Source: Labrenzia sp. PHM005 (GTDB taxonomy: Bacteria; Pseudomonadota; Alphaproteobacteria; Rhizobiales; Stappiaceae). From it: DNA of 64,000 nucleotides. The stretch covers positions 4,645,001 through 4,709,000 of the forward strand of contig NZ_CP041191.1 of NCBI RefSeq assembly GCF_006517275.1, in the 5' to 3' direction. Shown one piece after another: positions 29,232-38,161 of the stretch (position 1 is its first letter; each line of letters opens with the position of its first letter). The translations under genes were made by a program, and so were the position numbers. The notes below the pieces were generated by a model. The model was given only the letters and a program-made list of their open reading frames with translations. It was not told the origin of the DNA and made no database searches.

Positions 29232-31421
29232 ATGCGTGGACGCTATTCCGCGCTCAGCATCCTGGCCCTTGCCGCAGGCGTGGCAGGTGGGGTGTTTCTT
29301 GAGCGACTTTACTTAAATCCCGCCGGCGAAACTGCGTCCGGCGACACCGAAATCCTCTATTGGGTCGCCCCAATGGACCCGAATTTCCGCCAACCCAACC
29401 CCGGCAAGTCCCCCATGGGGATGGACCTCATCCCGGTCTACGCCGGCCAGGAACCATCCGGTGATCCGGCCGAGGTGCAACTGTCGGCCGCCGAAATCAA
29501 TGCAATTGGCGTGCGAACCGCTTTGGCGCGGGTCGGCGAGATAACCCAGAAAATCGAAACGGTTGGATTTGCGGGGTACGACGAACACCTCACCAGTCAT
29601 ATTCACACCCGTGTAGACGGCTGGATCGAAATCCTGAACGTGCGGGCTGTCGGGGATCAGGTGAAAAAGGGCGAAATTCTTTTTGAGCTTTTCTCTCCCG
29701 AATTCGGGATTGCAAGTTTTGATTTCCTGCGGTCTCTGGAAAGCGGCACCGGCCTGTCGCTGGAAGCTGCCCGCAACAAGTTGCGCAGCCTTGGCGCTTC
29801 CGAAGCGCAGATTTCCGAAATAGAAAAATCCGGCGAGGTTGCCCGAAGCATCCAGGTTGTTGCCCCGCGTGATGGTGTGGTGATTGCCCTGAACGCAGCC
29901 GACGGCATGTTTCTGCAACCCGGCACCCAGGCAATGACCATCACCGATCTGGGCGAAGTCTGGCTGATTGTCGATGTCTTTGAGCGGGACATTGCCCGTT
30001 TGTCTGAAGATATGCGCGCCGTGGCAAGGTTCGAACACCTTCCGGGCCAGACGTTTGAAGGCGAAATTGATTACATCTATCCCGCACTCGATGCGCAAAC
30101 ACGAACTTTGCCGGTACGCCTCAGGTTCGACAATTCCGAAGGGCTCTTGCGGCCGAACATGTTCGGAAACGTCACGCTGGAGCCGAACACAACGCGGACA
30201 GCTGTCACGGTTCCCACCGAAGCGGTCATACGCACCGGAGCTGCGGAACGCGCGATCATCAAGGTCGGGGACGGAACCTTCAAACCCCGTTTGATCACCA
30301 CCGGCCTACGTGACAATTTCGGCGAGGGCGGTCGAACCGAAGTTGTTCAAGGGTTGGCCCCGGGCGAAGAAGTCGTCGCCTCTGCCCAGTTCCTGATCGA
30401 CAGCGAAAGTGCGCTCAATGCTGGTCTGATGCGGATGGCCCCGACCAATGAGGCGCCCGCGCGTGGTACCGGCGAGTTGATCGCCCTTGATCGCGCGGCT
30501 CGCATTGCAACCATTCGCCATGACGCGCTTGAGAGCGTCGATTGGCCGGCAATGACCTCCAGATTTCCCGTTGTGGCCAATATCTCCCTCGAGAAGTTGA
30601 GCGAAGGGCAACAGGTGGCCTTCCGCGCAGCTCGTGGTGCAGATGGCCTTCTTGGACTGATTGACCTGGGCAGCGATGACGGTGTTGCCGCAACCGGCAC
30701 CGGCATGGTGCTCGCGGTGACCCCGAACGGAAAACTGAAGATGGATCATGGTCCGGTGCCCGAACTTGGCTGGCCGGCCATGCAGATGGATTTGGATGCT
30801 GCCGGTTTCGACGCAGCGGGAGTGCCGCTCAACGTCCCGGTCGAATTCGACCTTGCCAAGGATGAGAATGGCCTGTTCTCGATCGTTGCCGTCCGCCGGT
30901 CAGGCGCAGAGGAACCTGCCGCCGAAACCGACACAGACGAGCCACAGGTAGCAGCTGCCCCAATCGTGGTCAGCGGAACGATCGACGCCGTGGACATGCA
31001 GACCCGCAAGGCCACCATTACTCACGGGCCGATCGTTGAAACTGGCATGCCAGGCATGACGATGGATTTTGCCCTGGAGGACGGTGTTGATCCTGCGGCG
31101 CTGCCGGTCGGCACCGAGACCACCCTCACCTTCTCCCGGCCCGATGGCATGACCATGGTCCTGTCCAAGGCCGAGCCGGTTGCGCCTCCGATGGAAGTGC
31201 GTGGCACAATCAATGCCGTGGACGACACGGCCCGTTCCGCGAACATTTCCCACGGCCCGATGACAGATATCGGCATGCCCGGCATGACGATGGATTTCGG
31301 CATCGATGAGGCGCTCGACTTGTCCAGCCTGCCGGTCGCCGGGGAAGTCACGCTTCTGTTCCGCCGCAATCCCGACTTCACGCTGACGCTTGTCGGCATC
31401 CGGCATGAGGAGGGCATGTAA
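29232..31421 (+). CDS. cusB: CusB-type efflux adaptor with metal-binding N-domain and four CusF-like C-terminal modules
   Basis: A 729-residue periplasmic adaptor that links a CusA-type pump to an outer-membrane channel. After a signal anchor comes a heavy-metal binding segment (YWVAPMDPNFRQPNPGKSPM), then the usual barrel-sandwich and beta-barrel parts (GWIEILNVRAVGDQVKKGEI, then VAPRDGVVIALNAADGMFL). From about base 30460 there are four repeats of a CusF-like fold with H-x7-(W/M)-P-(A/G)-M: near bases 30470-30580, 30690-30800, 30965-31080 and 31196-31310. Ordinary CusB has none or one. The start at 29232 is chosen over 29190 because the signal begins there. It overlaps cusA (TAATG). Confidence 0.88.
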   Translation: MRGRYSALSILALAAGVAGGVFLERLYLNPAGETASGDTEILYWVAPMDPNFRQPNPGKSPMGMDLIPVYAGQEPSGDPAEVQLSAAEINAIGVRTALARVGEITQKIETVGFAGYDEHLTSHIHTRVDGWIEILNVRAVGDQVKKGEILFELFSPEFGIASFDFLRSLESGTGLSLEAARNKLRSLGASEAQISEIEKSGEVARSIQVVAPRDGVVIALNAADGMFLQPGTQAMTITDLGEVWLIVDVFERDIARLSEDMRAVARFEHLPGQTFEGEIDYIYPALDAQTRTLPVRLRFDNSEGLLRPNMFGNVTLEPNTTRTAVTVPTEAVIRTGAAERAIIKVGDGTFKPRLITTGLRDNFGEGGRTEVVQGLAPGEEVVASAQFLIDSESALNAGLMRMAPTNEAPARGTGELIALDRAARIATIRHDALESVDWPAMTSRFPVVANISLEKLSEGQQVAFRAARGADGLLGLIDLGSDDGVAATGTGMVLAVTPNGKLKMDHGPVPELGWPAMQMDLDAAGFDAAGVPLNVPVEFDLAKDENGLFSIVAVRRSGAEEPAAETDTDEPQVAAAPIVVSGTIDAVDMQTRKATITHGPIVETGMPGMTMDFALEDGVDPAALPVGTETTLTFSRPDGMTMVLSKAEPVAPPMEVRGTINAVDDTARSANISHGPMTDIGMPGMTMDFGIDEALDLSSLPVAGEVTLLFRRNPDFTLTLVGIRHEEGM

Positions 31422-34400
31422 TGATCAGCGCAATCATTCGGGCCTCGATCGCGAACCGGATCATCATGCTGGCGCTGGCCGCCATGATGGTTGTGGCCGG
31501 TATCTGGGCCGTGCGCGAGACACCGGTCGACGCCATTCCGGACCTGTCTGACGTACAGGTGATCGTGCGCACCCCTTATCCGGGTCAGGCGCCCCAGGTG
31601 GTAGAAGACCAGATCACTTTCCCCATGGCGACCGCCATGCTCGCGGTCCCTGGCGCCAGCGATGTCCGCGGCTTCTCCTTCTTCGGCGACAGCTATGTCT
31701 ACATCGTCTTTGAAGACGGTACGGATCTCTACTGGGCGCGGACCCGCGTCCTGGAGTATCTCGGTCAAATCACCGCAAACCTGCCGGATGGCGTCTCCCC
31801 GCAACTCGGGCCCGATGCAACGGGTGTTGGCTGGATATACCAATACGCCCTGATCGACCGGACGGGCAATCACGACCTGTCTCAGCTCAGAGCCTTGCAA
31901 GACTGGTTCCTGAAGTATGAACTGCAAACCGTCGACGGGGTATCGGAAGTTGCCACCATCGGCGGCATGGTCAAGCAGTATCAGGTCGTCGTCGATCCAA
32001 ACAAGCTCAGGGCCTATGACATCACCCTGGCGCAGATCCGCAATGCGATCCAAGCCGCCAACCGGGAGACCGGGGGCAGTGTTATCGAGATGGGCGAAGC
32101 GGAGTACATGGTCCGCTCCACCGGCTATGTCGATGAACTGGAAGATCTTGCAAAAGCCCCCTTGATGGTCAACGAGCGGGGCGCCGCCCTGACACTCGGC
32201 GATGTGGCGGATATCCGGCTTGGGCCGGAAATGCGCCGCGGGGTCGGCGAATTCGGCGGCGAAGGCGATGCGGTCGGCGGGGTCGTGATCCTGCGCTGGG
32301 GTGGCAACGCGCTGGCAACGATCAAGGCCGTCGAGGCCCGGATCGAAGAGCTGCGCAGCAGCTTGCCGGAAGGCGTGGAGATCGTCACGACCTATGACCG
32401 CTCCGGCGTGATCGAACGGGCCATCGACAACCTCCAGAAGAAACTGACGGAAGAGTTCATCGTCGTTGTTCTGGTTTGTGCCGCGTTCCTCCTGCACATT
32501 CGCTCGTCCCTGGTCATCCTGTTTTCCTTGCCGCTTGGCATTGCCGCCGCCTTCATCATCATGAAGCTGCAGGGTGTGAATGCGAACATCATGTCGCTCG
32601 GGGGCATCGCAATTGCCATTGGGGCGATGGTGGACGCGGCCATCGTCATGATCGAGGCGATGCACCGGCGCCTTGAAAACGAAAAGCTGACCAACGAGAA
32701 CCGGTGGCGGATCGTTGGGGAATGCGCCTCGGAAGTCGGCCCTGCCCTGTTCTTTTCGCTGGCGATCATCACGGTCAGCTTCCTGCCGGTCTTTGTTCTG
32801 GAGAGCCAGGAAGGCCGGCTCTTCAAGCCATTGGCCTACACCAAAACCTACGCAATGGCGGCGGCCGCGATCCTGTCGATCACGCTCGTTCCGGTGCTGA
32901 TGGGATACTTCGTCCGCGGGCGGATCCTGTCGGAGCAAAAGAACCCGCTCAACCGGATCGTGATCTGGATGTACCGGCCATTCCTGGATGCAGCTGTCGC
33001 CTGGCCTTGGGCAACGACCCTCCTGGCAGCTCTTCTGGTCGCCTCCATGTGGTGGCCGCTGCAGCGGATCGGCACCGAGTTCATGCCGGAGCTGAACGAG
33101 GGCGATTTCCTCTATATGCCAACGCTCTATCCAGGGGTTTCCATCGGCAAGGCACGGGAGGTGCTGCAACAGTCCGATCGCCTGATCGCAACGGTTCCGG
33201 AAGTCTTGACTGTTCACGGCAAGCTTGGGCGGGCTGAATCAGCCACCGACCCGGCCCCGCTGACAATGATCGAGACCACCATCCAGCTGAAGCCGCAGTC
33301 CGATTGGCGACCTGGCATGACCATGGACGGCATCCGCAACGAACTGGACAAGGCGGTTCAGATCCCGGGCGTCACAAATGTCTGGATCCAGCCAATCAAG
33401 AACCGGATCGACATGCTGGCGACCGGCATCAAGACCCCTGTCGGCGTCAAGATCACCGGGGCCGACCTGTCCGTCATCGAGAAGATCGGCATCGAAATCG
33501 AGGGCGTTGTCGGCGGAATTGACGGAACGGCCTCGGCCTATGCAGAGCGCCCCCAAGGTGGCCGGTTCATCGAGATCGATGTCAACCGGGAAGCCGCAGC
33601 ACGTTTCATGATGAGCGTGCGAGACATTCAGGACGTTGTACAGACTGCAATCGGCGGCATGCAGGTGTCTGAATCCGTCGAAGGACTGGAGAGGTTTCCG
33701 ATCAACCTGCGCTATCCGCAGGACTGGCGCAACAGCCCTGAACGCTTGCGCGAACTGCCTGTGGTCACCCCCTCCGGTGCGCACATCCCACTTGGAGCGC
33801 TTGCGGACATCAAGGTCGTGGATGGGCCGGGGATGATCCGATCGGAAAACGCCCGCCGCACCGGCTTCGTCTTCATAGACATCGCCGGGCGGGATCTTGG
33901 TGGCTATGTTGCCGAAGCCCGCAAGGTGGTGGCCGACAATGTCCAGCTGCCACCGGGGTACTCGATCGCCTGGTCAGGTCAGTACGAGTACATCCAGCGC
34001 ATGCAGGAACGGCTCAAGCTGGTGGCTCCGGCAACTCTCCTGATCATCACCTTGATGCTGTTCATGGCGTTCAACCGCGTCATCGAGGTCGGGATCATCC
34101 TGGCAGCTCTTCCAGTCGCTCTGGCCGGTGGTGTATGGTTCCTGTGGCACTTGAATTTCGACATGTCGGTTGCCGTCATCGTCGGTTTCATCGCGCTGGC
34201 CGGCGTGGCTGTAGAGACTGCAATCGTGATGTTGCTCTACCTCAACCTTGCCTGGGAGAAGCGCAAACAGGTGGTCGCAACCGAGGGCCGCGAGATGACC
34301 CCGCAAGACGTTGAAGACGTCGTCTTCGAGGGCGCACTTCTTCGCGTGAGGCCAAAAGTGATGACCGTTGCAACGATCTTCGCCGGCCTAATCCCGATCA

Positions 34401-34600
34401 TGTACGGGCAAGGCACCGGATCGGAAATCATGCAGCGGATTGCAGCGCCCATGGTCGGCGGAATGGCAACCGCCACCCTGCTGACGTTGTTCGTCATTCC
34501 TTCGATTTTCGTGATCTGGAAACGTTTCGCACTCACCCGTGTCAATCGCGAGCTGAGTGCGGACATCCGGGAAAATGGCACAGCCGTGCCTGCTGAATAA
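31421..34600 (+). CDS. cusA: CusA/CzcA-type RND heavy-metal efflux pump
   Basis: A 1059-residue inner-membrane proton/metal antiporter. TM4 carries GAMVDAAIVMIEAMH with the proton-relay aspartate. Three methionines match the copper/silver triad of E. coli CusA: Met566 (DFLYMPTL), Met616 (PLTMIETTI) and Met665 (NRIDMLATGIK). This favours monovalent Cu/Ag over zinc or cobalt. N-terminal MISAIIRASIANRIIMLALA is the usual first helix. No outer-membrane CusC gene is in the window. Confidence 0.95.
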   Translation: MISAIIRASIANRIIMLALAAMMVVAGIWAVRETPVDAIPDLSDVQVIVRTPYPGQAPQVVEDQITFPMATAMLAVPGASDVRGFSFFGDSYVYIVFEDGTDLYWARTRVLEYLGQITANLPDGVSPQLGPDATGVGWIYQYALIDRTGNHDLSQLRALQDWFLKYELQTVDGVSEVATIGGMVKQYQVVVDPNKLRAYDITLAQIRNAIQAANRETGGSVIEMGEAEYMVRSTGYVDELEDLAKAPLMVNERGAALTLGDVADIRLGPEMRRGVGEFGGEGDAVGGVVILRWGGNALATIKAVEARIEELRSSLPEGVEIVTTYDRSGVIERAIDNLQKKLTEEFIVVVLVCAAFLLHIRSSLVILFSLPLGIAAAFIIMKLQGVNANIMSLGGIAIAIGAMVDAAIVMIEAMHRRLENEKLTNENRWRIVGECASEVGPALFFSLAIITVSFLPVFVLESQEGRLFKPLAYTKTYAMAAAAILSITLVPVLMGYFVRGRILSEQKNPLNRIVIWMYRPFLDAAVAWPWATTLLAALLVASMWWPLQRIGTEFMPELNEGDFLYMPTLYPGVSIGKAREVLQQSDRLIATVPEVLTVHGKLGRAESATDPAPLTMIETTIQLKPQSDWRPGMTMDGIRNELDKAVQIPGVTNVWIQPIKNRIDMLATGIKTPVGVKITGADLSVIEKIGIEIEGVVGGIDGTASAYAERPQGGRFIEIDVNREAAARFMMSVRDIQDVVQTAIGGMQVSESVEGLERFPINLRYPQDWRNSPERLRELPVVTPSGAHIPLGALADIKVVDGPGMIRSENARRTGFVFIDIAGRDLGGYVAEARKVVADNVQLPPGYSIAWSGQYEYIQRMQERLKLVAPATLLIITLMLFMAFNRVIEVGIILAALPVALAGGVWFLWHLNFDMSVAVIVGFIALAGVAVETAIVMLLYLNLAWEKRKQVVATEGREMTPQDVEDVVFEGALLRVRPKVMTVATIFAGLIPIMYGQGTGSEIMQRIAAPMVGGMATATLLTLFVIPSIFVIWKRFALTRVNRELSADIRENGTAVPAE

Positions 34601-34638
34601 CCCTTTGATCAAATCCTGTATATGAGAAAGGAAACTCC

Positions 34639-35004
34639 ATGAAACTGATCAAAAACCTGGCACTTGCAACCATTGTGGCAGCCAGCACCGCCCCTGCGGC
34701 CATTGCCGACTCCAAACACGGTTCGGATCATTCCGGAATGGACCATTCCAACATGGCGATGAACGTCGAGCAGATGGAGGGAGCTGTCCACACAAAGGCA
34801 GTCGTCAACTCCCTCGGCGACGGCACGGCCAATGTCACCCATGACCCTATCCCGGAAATCGGCTGGCCGGCCATGACCATGGATTTTACGGTCGTTAAAG
34901 GTGCGAAAATGATGGGAGACATCAAGACCGGCGACACCGTCACCTTGATGTTGATGAAGGGTGAAGACGGCTTGTACGCCATCGGCGCGATAATGCCGAA
35001 CTGA
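34639..35004 (+). CDS. cusF: CusF-like periplasmic copper-binding protein
   Basis: A 121-residue exported protein. After the signal comes a Met/His-rich segment (HGSDHSGMDHSNMAMNVEQM), then the OB-like CusF fold with VTHDPIPEIGWPAMTMDF. His, Trp and two Met match the cation-pi Cu(I)/Ag(I) site of E. coli CusF. It is 38 bases after cusA with an SD (AAAGGAAA) and should pass metal to the CusB/CusA complex. Confidence 0.92.
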   Translation: MKLIKNLALATIVAASTAPAAIADSKHGSDHSGMDHSNMAMNVEQMEGAVHTKAVVNSLGDGTANVTHDPIPEIGWPAMTMDFTVVKGAKMMGDIKTGDTVTLMLMKGEDGLYAIGAIMPN

Positions 35005-35024
35005 TCAACATCCGGCGGACTGCT

Positions 35025-35046
35025 GCCCGGATCGATTGATCCGGGC
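35025..35046 (+). terminator. Hairpin between the two cusF-like genes
   Basis: A 9-base stem (GCCCGGATC/GATCCGGGC) closes a GATT loop 21 bases after the first cusF-like stop. No T-run follows, so it may be an attenuating or mRNA-stabilising structure rather than a full terminator. Confidence 0.4.
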
Positions 35047-35104
35047 GGCGGTTAATGGTGCAAAACGCAACCTAAATGACAACTAAAAACTCTTTGGTGA
35101 GATC

Positions 35105-35572
35105 ATGAAACCAAGCAGCATTTCCATCGCGATGGTTCTTGCAAGTCTGCTGACACCGAGTATGCCCCAGACTGCACTAGCAGGTTTTCACCTGCCTCAA
35201 AGCGTTGTTCCTCCTATGGACACGCAGGAGAACATGGATCATTCGGCGCTTGAACAGAGTGGCGCACAATTGGTTGGCGCGATCCATCTTCGCGGCGTCG
35301 TTAACTCGTTGTCAGAGGGAGCCGTCAACGTCAGCCACGAGGCCAATCAAAGGATCGGTTGGCCGGCGATGACCATGGACCTGCCTCTTGCTCCCTTTGT
35401 GCAAGTAACACCCAGCCTTGAACCTGGAATGTCTGTGACCCTGATGCTGACCATGAGCGACCTTGGTCGCTATCAGGTCGCTTCGATTGTTCCAGACGAA
35501 CAAACCGACGACAGCACGAAAGCAACACCGGACAGCGCAACGCCAACGAAGGACGGTGTGCTGCTGTTTTAG
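35105..35572 (+). CDS. Second CusF-like periplasmic protein
   Basis: A 155-residue exported protein with a signal of about 27 residues and a CusF-like core: LRGVVNSLSEGAVNVSHEAN, then QRIGWPAMTMDLPL, keeping the His, Trp and Met-x-Met of the copper site. It has a longer N-terminal linker and a Thr/Ser/Asp-rich tail not seen in the first copy. It lies 100 bases after that copy and is probably a diverged duplicate. Function in Cu/Ag trafficking is inferred from the site. Confidence 0.78.
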   Translation: MKPSSISIAMVLASLLTPSMPQTALAGFHLPQSVVPPMDTQENMDHSALEQSGAQLVGAIHLRGVVNSLSEGAVNVSHEANQRIGWPAMTMDLPLAPFVQVTPSLEPGMSVTLMLTMSDLGRYQVASIVPDEQTDDSTKATPDSATPTKDGVLLF

Positions 35573-35723
35573 GATCAACGCCGTTTGGAAGTACCAACTC
35601 TGGCCGCAGAACGGTGCCGTCAACTTAATCCGAGTCAATACAAGTTGGGTTCATTCCATTTGGGCGTCGAGCTTTGCGTTTCATACGAATGGACAAAAGT
35701 TAACCGCCCAAACCATGTTCACC

Positions 35724-35825
35724 GGTATCCTTGTGGCGTGCGATCGGATTAAATTTCTGTGGGATGATGCACCACCGCGAGTTCTTAGGTTGGGCGGAAA
35801 GAAGACGTACCTTCCACTTATATGA
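35724..35825 (+). pseudogene. Possible IS66 TnpB remnant
   Basis: In one frame the sequence reads ACDRIKFLWDDAPPRVLRLG and then GKKTYLPLI, resembling the conserved end of IS66 accessory protein TnpB (GDRIK-x-LW-x-D ... KRLE...). The rest of the element is missing. It lies in the 309-base gap between the cusF-like gene and the ABC cluster, in which nothing else is supported. Confidence 0.25.
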
Positions 35826-35881
35826 ATAACAGAAACGGGGTAGACGCGGTCGGGGCAGTTAAAGCAATAGCCGGGCCTTTG

Positions 35882-36187
35882 TCAGCTCTTGAGATACAGG
35901 CTGTATCCCCAGGCGGAAGCGAGCGCCAGAGCCACGACGACCGCAAAAATGACCAGAACGATCACCGCAACCTGCCCGACTTTGGCGAGACTGACACCGG
36001 GCCTGCAAAATGGCATCAGGTTGAATGCAAGGCCAGCCACGACGACACCCACGCAACCTGCCGAAAACAGCAGATGGCTAAACGGCTGAAAGATGGAAAC
36101 CAGTGCCACGACACAGAAACCGATGATCGCAAACTCCAGCCTGCGGGCCCGCGCGGCCGTCATGCCCTTTTGTGCTTGTGAACTCAT
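35882..36187 (-). CDS. Small three-helix membrane protein at the end of an ABC operon
   Basis: A 101-residue protein with about three hydrophobic segments (FAIIGFCVVALVSIF, LLFSAGCVGVVVAGLAF and VAVIVLVIFAVVVALALASA). It overlaps the upstream ATPase gene by 4 bases, so it is certainly in the same transcript. Glycerol-type ABC operons of rhizobia also end with a small membrane protein, but I cannot match the sequence to that family. It may be an accessory subunit of this importer. Confidence 0.65.
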   Translation of the reverse strand: MSSQAQKGMTAARARRLEFAIIGFCVVALVSIFQPFSHLLFSAGCVGVVVAGLAFNLMPFCRPGVSLAKVGQVAVIVLVIFAVVVALALASAWGYSLYLKS

Positions 36188-37272
36188 GACATCACCAATT
36201 GTTCATTCTGGTCGAAGACAAGTGTCTGGCCCGGTTTGGGAGTAAGGTTCATCCGTTCGCCGACTTTCACCTTGTGGCTTCTGTCGACCACGACCCGAAT
36301 ATCTGCACCTTGTGTACGGGCATGCAGCAAGGTCTCGGCTCCCATTGGTTCGATCAGTTCGATCTCAACTGAAATGCCGTCTTCACTTCCATAGTCGCGC
36401 AATTGAAACGCCCGCGGCCGAATACCCAAGGTTACTTTGGATCCCAGATTCAATCCGCTACCGAGCGGCCCTGCCTCTTTCAAAAAGAGCCGGTCGAACG
36501 CGCTGAAGCCCGCCTTGCCATCTTTGGTGGCACAGAAAGTTGCTGGAAGGAGATTCATGGAAGGCGTGCCTATGAACCCGGCGACAAAGAGATTTGCCGG
36601 TCGATTAAAGATCTCGTGTGGTGTCGCGATTTGCTCAACCCGCCCCGCGCGCATGACAGCGATCCGGTCCGCCATGGTAAGAGCTTCGAGCTGGTCATGC
36701 GTAACAATTACCGTTGCCTTGGAAAGACCGGTCAAGATCTCTTTGATTTCGCCGCGCATCTGTTCACGCAGGGTGATGTCCAGTCGGCTCAGCGGCTCAT
36801 CGAAAAGAAAGCAGTTTGGGTCCCTGACGATGGCGCGCGCGACGGCTACTCGCTGTTTCTCGCCTTCACCGAGCTGGCCAGGCCGTCGATTGGCGACGTC
36901 GTGAAGCTGCAGTGCCGTCATGACCGAGTTTACCTGGGCGTCGACTTCCGCTGAGCCCATTCGAATGGATCGCAGCGGAAAGGCGATGTTCTCTGCAACG
37001 GTCAAAGTTGGATAAAGTGCATAGAACTGGAACACCATGGCAATGTCGCGCTCGGATGGCGGCAAGTGATTGACCCGCGTGTTGCCGATATGAATGTCGC
37101 CCTCGGTTTCCTGTTGCAATCCGGCAATCATGCGCAACGTCGTCGTCTTGCCGCATCCCGACGGTCCGAGAAGGCACAGGACCTCACCATCTTCGATGGT
37201 CATCTCAACATCACTCACAGCTGTGAGGCTGCCGAAACGCTTGGTGAGGTTTTCAATTCTGATCTGTCCCAT
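36184..37272 (-). CDS. ABC sugar/polyol importer ATPase B (degenerate signature)
   Basis: A 362-residue MalK-like ATPase with a C-terminal TOBE/OB region. Walker A is GPSGCGKTT, Walker B FLFDEP, D-loop SRLD and the switch histidine is present (IVTHDQLEAL). The ABC signature, normally LSGGQQQR, is QLGEGEKQR, so it is degenerate. The other ATPase of this cluster has the reverse defect. The start MGQIRIENL at 37272 avoids overlap with the permease and follows GGAG; an upstream extension to 37314 is less likely. Confidence 0.87.
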   Translation of the reverse strand: MGQIRIENLTKRFGSLTAVSDVEMTIEDGEVLCLLGPSGCGKTTTLRMIAGLQQETEGDIHIGNTRVNHLPPSERDIAMVFQFYALYPTLTVAENIAFPLRSIRMGSAEVDAQVNSVMTALQLHDVANRRPGQLGEGEKQRVAVARAIVRDPNCFLFDEPLSRLDITLREQMRGEIKEILTGLSKATVIVTHDQLEALTMADRIAVMRAGRVEQIATPHEIFNRPANLFVAGFIGTPSMNLLPATFCATKDGKAGFSAFDRLFLKEAGPLGSGLNLGSKVTLGIRPRAFQLRDYGSEDGISVEIELIEPMGAETLLHARTQGADIRVVVDRSHKVKVGERMNLTPKPGQTLVFDQNEQLVMS

Positions 37273-37282
37273 CTGTCCGCTC

Positions 37283-38158
37283 CTACTTCTTGACCGTGCC
37301 GAAGGTGACGCCACGCAGGAGATGGTTCTGCAAGATGTAGGTGAAGATGAAGATGGGAATCAGAAACAGCGTGATGATCGCCGCCAACAGACCCCAGTCC
37401 ACACCCAACTGCCCTCCCATGGCACGAGCCATCGCAACCGGCACCGTTCGGGTGTCGTTCCCGGTCAGCAACAGGGCGAACAAGAATTCGTTCCAGGTCA
37501 GGATCAACGCAAAGACGACGGTTGCCGCCAGTCCTGCTTTCAGTTGCGGCAGACAGATCTTGAAGAACACTGTCAGGTCGCTTGCACCGTCTAGCCGGGC
37601 AGCGTCTTCAACATCTGGCGAAAGTTCATCAAAGAAACTCTTCATCATCCAGACCGAGAAAGCCAGGTTGAACATGGCATACAGCAGAATGATCCCGACA
37701 TAACCGCCAGATAGACCTGTGACACGGAACATGAGGAAGATCGGAACGATCACGACGATCGGGGGGAGCATGCGAGTTGTTAGAATGACAAACAGGTAGG
37801 TATCATTGCCGCGCAGCGGGTACCGGGAAAAGCCATAAGCTGCGAGCGTGCCGATGACGGTTGCCAGCAACACACCGGCGCCGGCAACGAACATGGAATT
37901 GAAGAAATAGAGGCCCATACCGGTCGACAGTTGCTCGCCATCTGTGGTCACCCGGTAAAAAACGCGCACGAAGTTTTCCAGAGTTGGCTGGAAGAACAGT
38001 TTCGGAGGGGTTGCCAAGGCGTCCTGCCTTGTCTTGAAAGCCGTCAGAACGATCCAAAGGACCGGGGCGAAATAGACAAGACCTATAGCACCGGCAACAA
38101 GCGTTCTGCCCCATCCAGCTTCGCGGATCGCGCGCCTTTTCCGTGTCTTGGCTGCCAT
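37283..38158 (-). CDS. ABC sugar importer permease 2 (MalG-like)
   Basis: A 291-residue inner-membrane permease with six helices. The cytoplasmic coupling loop reads AARLDGASDLTVFFKICLPQ, the EAA-type motif of carbohydrate permeases. It starts 3 bases after the first permease stop and ends 10 bases before ATPase B. Its position makes it the MalG-like half of the transport channel. Confidence 0.88.
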   Translation of the reverse strand: MAAKTRKRRAIREAGWGRTLVAGAIGLVYFAPVLWIVLTAFKTRQDALATPPKLFFQPTLENFVRVFYRVTTDGEQLSTGMGLYFFNSMFVAGAGVLLATVIGTLAAYGFSRYPLRGNDTYLFVILTTRMLPPIVVIVPIFLMFRVTGLSGGYVGIILLYAMFNLAFSVWMMKSFFDELSPDVEDAARLDGASDLTVFFKICLPQLKAGLAATVVFALILTWNEFLFALLLTGNDTRTVPVAMARAMGGQLGVDWGLLAAIITLFLIPIFIFTYILQNHLLRGVTFGTVKK

Positions 38159-38161
38159 CGA

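Noticed and set aside
31022..33217. Long minus-strand open frame (731 codons) opposite cusB/cusA
   Set aside because: It is the complement of clear RND genes with codon-bias shadowing; its translation is His/Arg/Asp-rich and low in family features.
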